Positions 61,311 to 64,000 of a stretch of DNA of 64,000 bases are shown piece by piece (position 1 is the first letter of the stretch; every line of letters begins with the position of its first letter). This DNA comes from Capsicum annuum. Its lineage: Eukaryota > Streptophyta > Magnoliopsida > Solanales > Solanaceae. Made by a program: the position numbers and the translations under genes. The stretch lies in NCBI RefSeq assembly GCF_002878395.1, contig NC_061112.1, positions 44,365,673-44,429,672 on the forward strand. Reading direction: 5' to 3'. The notes under the pieces are model-generated. The model made no database searches and was not told where the DNA came from. It was given only the letters and a program-made list of their open reading frames with translations.

Positions 61311-62046
61311 CCCACAATTGAAATCCCTCCTCCATGTTCACAAAGGATTAAGAATAAAGAGGAGAACGATAAGCTTAAGAAATTAATGGCTAAGCTTAGC
61401 AACCTCTCTATCAATATCCCATTGGTTGAGGCTATTCAAGAGATTTTGGGGTATGCTAAGCTTATGAAGAAATTGATGTCGAAGAAAAAGCTTGTTGAAG
61501 GTGACACCATTGAAGTCACCCATAGGTGTAGTGCTATTATTAGTAGCAAAATTATGAAAAAGTAAGAGGACCCCGGGACCTTTACCATTCCATGTACCAT
61601 CGAGACATATAAGTTAGAAAAAGCTTTATGTGACCTTGGTGTGAGTATTAATCACATGCCCTTTGAAATATATTGGAGGCTTGGCTTAATTACCTCCACT
61701 CTAATGTCAATAAAGATTTTGATGGTGGATCGATCCATAAAGAAACCGGTTGGTATTTTGTTCGACGTGTTGGTAAAAGTGGATAAGTTCATACTTCCGA
61801 TGAATTTCATAGTGTTAGATTGCGGATATACCAATAGGTGCCTATTATTCTTGGTCAACCTTTACTTGCTACTGGATAGGCCATTATAGATTTGTATATT
61901 GGGGAAATGAGGTTTAGAATCCATGATGGTGAAGTGTCATTCTGGGTTGGGAAAACGAAAAAGCAACGCACGGAGCTTAAGGTGGTGTCGGTGATAGGTG
62001 TTGAGGATGAGAAAGTGAAGAATGGGTCCCTTGAGTATCCAACTTG
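61311..62046 (+). pseudogene. Athila-type aspartic protease, degenerate
   Basis: KLSNLSINIPLVEAIQEI, then YAKLMKKLMSKKKLVEGD and IEVTHRCSAII precede a TAA at 61564. TFTIPCTIETYKLEKAL follows, then CDLGVSINHMPF, with the protease Asp in the DLG motif characteristic of Athila-type proteases. VDRSIKKPVGILFDVLVKVD and FIVLDC follow, then frame-shifted GEMRFRIHDGEVSF. The element then goes almost at once to TATGGGAGGCAACCCAC (about 62088-62105), normally found after pol. Reverse transcriptase, RNase H and integrase are absent. Confidence 0.84.
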
Positions 62047-62049
62047 AAA

Positions 62050-63122
62050 AAGATGGAAGACGTCTTACCAGGACTATAACTAAGGCTATATATGGGAGGC
62101 AACCCACAAATGCCATGAAAATGGCTCATATCCTTTGTTTTTAATTTGGTAGAGTAGATTTTAAATTTTTGTCATTTATTAATCCATGTATTTGAGGTAC
62201 TATTGAGTTTTGAATGAGTTTGATAAAGGGAAAGTGTGAAATTTTTGCATGATGAACTAAATAGGGAAAAGTGTGCAAAAATTAAGCAATAAGTTGAACA
62301 GGGGAAAATAGAGGAGCAGAAATGCTCTCTGTTACTGCTATCGCGTTCCTCAAACTGCAATCACGGTCGCTTGTGTCACTGCAATTGTGGACATTGGACC
62401 GCGATCACGGTCAGAGCAAATTTAAAAAGGCCACCAAACTCTTATTTTTCCCACAATCCTCTTTCAAATTTTCTCTTAATTTCACCCACTCTTCAGCATA
62501 TTTTAGGAATTCAAAAGCATTGGAGCATCCTTATTGCATCATTCCCTCCGGTATGTGTCTTAAATTTGTGCTTAAATTGTTGAAAATAGGCCATAGAATG
62601 TATGTTATAGGGAATGCCTAAATCTATGATTTTCATTGCTAAATATATGTTGAAATAAACTTGTGTGGTGGTTAGCTATTAGAATATGGTGTGAACATGC
62701 GTGGGGAAGTCTTGAGTACCCATATTGTGTGTAAAATTGAGTAAAATGAAGGGTGCACACCAAGTGCTAGATAAAATGCCCAAACGAGTCATAGCTAGTT
62801 TTTTTCGCATTCTAAGGGCATAATCAAGTACCTAGTAATCTTGTTCAATGTTTTAGTGATAATTATTGTGTTGGAATATGTTTTGTCTTAGCATTTGGAG
62901 TTTTTAACTGCTAAAATTTGGGCATTGAACTGGTCTCAAATACTGCAATCGCGACGCTGCGATTGCACCTTTATAGCCCGCGATCAATACATCTGAGGTT
63001 AAATTCCATCCCGAGTAAAAAATTCTGCACTTTAAATTCTTGTCCAAATACCACCTAGTACCCATCCTATGAGCTTTAGTGGAAAACATAGCATAGCTTG
63101 TGCATGAAAATATCAATGATTA
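62050..63122 (+). other. Athila-type spacer with CpG-rich blocks
   Basis: No protein motif was seen. CpG-rich GCGATC/CGATCACGG-type motifs cluster at 62335-62415 and 62945-62995. Confidence 0.6.
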
Positions 63123-63900
63123 ATGCGGTTGTATTGTTCTCATGTTTTTCAGGATTGCCTCTTGGAAGATTACGACCAAGTTCATTTCATGGCCCTGGAG
63201 TGCCACACTCAATACTATGGTGATCTTCCGAGAACAAAGTTTCTTTCGAAGAGAGGAATATACTTGGAGAAATTGTCAAAAAAGTTTTCAGAATGTCATG
63301 ATAGGCTGGTGTCCACTGGGTACCGATGCTTTGCCCCAGATCCTTGTAAGGCAAATGAGCAGTGGGTTTGAGAATTCTACATAGTATTCTTCTCAGACCC
63401 ATCCAACATGACTATCAAGATTCGAAGAAAGGTGGGGAACTTTAGGGCAAAGCAAATAAATGATACATATGGGCTCTTAAATGCAAACATCGCTAACTTT
63501 TAAGCCAAGGGGTGTTAGACGAGAAGCTGGTTGGCAGACAGGTTATGTCCCGAAAGGGAATTCTCTTGGGCGGTGACCAAAAGAAACATATCCATGAATG
63601 ACTTCACTGCCGAGGCCCAAATTTGGCTGACAATCATTTGTAGCTAGATCTCTCCTTGCACCCATATGATAACAGTTCCTTATATATGGTCTAGGTTGGT
63701 TTCTTGTATTTTAGACTCCATCCCTTTGAATGTCAATTAAATTGTCATATAAAATGTAAAGTTATTAAAGAACCAAGGAGGTACAAACCTCTCTTTCCCC
63801 TCTTTGATTACAGAGTTGTACAGACGAGTAGGATTTGTGGAGTACTCGAGAGATACTTGGGTGTACCCTGGCACCCCCATCTACCCTCTTACAATTTAAG
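63123..63900 (+). pseudogene. Plant transposon-domain ORF of the Athila-type element
   Basis: 63123-63371 reads KFLSKRGIYLEKLSKKF and DPCKANEQW, then continues past a TGA with EFYIVFFSDPSNMTIKIRRK, INDTYGLLNANIANF and WLADRLCPEREFSWAVTKR. Next come MNDFTAEAQIWLTIICS, ISPCTHMITVPYIWSR and DSIPLNV. After a frame change, GTNLSFPSLITELYRR, then YSRDTWVYPGTPIYPL. This matches the putative plant transposon protein domain (PF20167-like) carried by many Solanaceae Athila elements. Its role is unknown. Four or more stops are present. The element continues beyond the window. Confidence 0.75.
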
Positions 63901-64000
63901 GTGAGGGCACACTGGGTAAGAGAAAAAGAGGAAGATTGACTTGGGTAAGTCAACATGTAAGGAGCCTGAGTCTTGTAGGCCATCCACAGTTGGGCCTATT

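Overview
The window looks like plant nuclear heterochromatin, most likely from a Solanaceae genome. The base composition is AT-rich. It holds Ty3/gypsy chromovirus and Athila-type relics, an RTE-clade LINE, MITEs and a Mutator-like transposon, and the protein relics resemble the Solanaceae versions of these families as I know them. A large, retrotransposon-rich genome such as Capsicum fits, but the genus is inference. I found no intact host gene, no tRNA or rRNA gene and no intact transposon gene. Every recognisable coding stretch is a decayed transposon pseudogene or a short unidentified exon fragment.

Region 1 (1-4459): a broken Ty1/copia integrase fragment runs into a tandem triplication of about 505 bp. 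The repeat unit carries a motif pair resembling a plant snRNA promoter. Unassigned AT-rich DNA follows.

Region 2 (4460-26450): a plus-strand Ty3/gypsy chromovirus, probably Tekay/Del, with LTRs of about 2.5 kb and a decayed gag-pol. Its 5' LTR was hit twice. One insertion is an 8.65 kb minus-strand element with no gag-pol (LARD-like, 5510-14160, TSD AATAT). The other is a 3.3 kb minus-strand RTE LINE (15339-18611). Removing both leaves about 10.07 kb, a normal size for such an element.

Region 3 (26451-38150): LTR fragments, MITE-like elements, microsatellites, Helitron-like ends with short tandem arrays, and an element of about 1.16 kb with long inverted repeats. No gene is visible.

Region 4 (38150-54390): a MuDR-like transposon pseudogene, flanked on both sides by arrays of a short palindromic motif (core CAACAGATG). 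Its transposase is split by a TG...CA insertion (41311-52175, TSD CAAAC) that looks like a solo LTR of about 5 kb. That insertion holds a further 5.9 kb nested LTR element without gag-pol (43373-49283). An unidentified coiled-coil-like exon lies on the minus strand at 53562-53783.

Region 5 (54400-64000): an LTR end starting TGTCACGACC received a 3.4 kb non-autonomous LTR element (54416-57850, TSD TAGGC) 16 bp from its terminus. Next comes an Athila-type element with gag, protease and a plant-transposon-domain ORF, but no reverse transcriptase or integrase. It runs off the end of the window.

Insertion order, from containment: MULE, then solo-LTR element, then 5.9 kb element; Tekay-like element, then LARD and LINE. 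Protein names come from remembered family motifs, and percentages are by-eye estimates.
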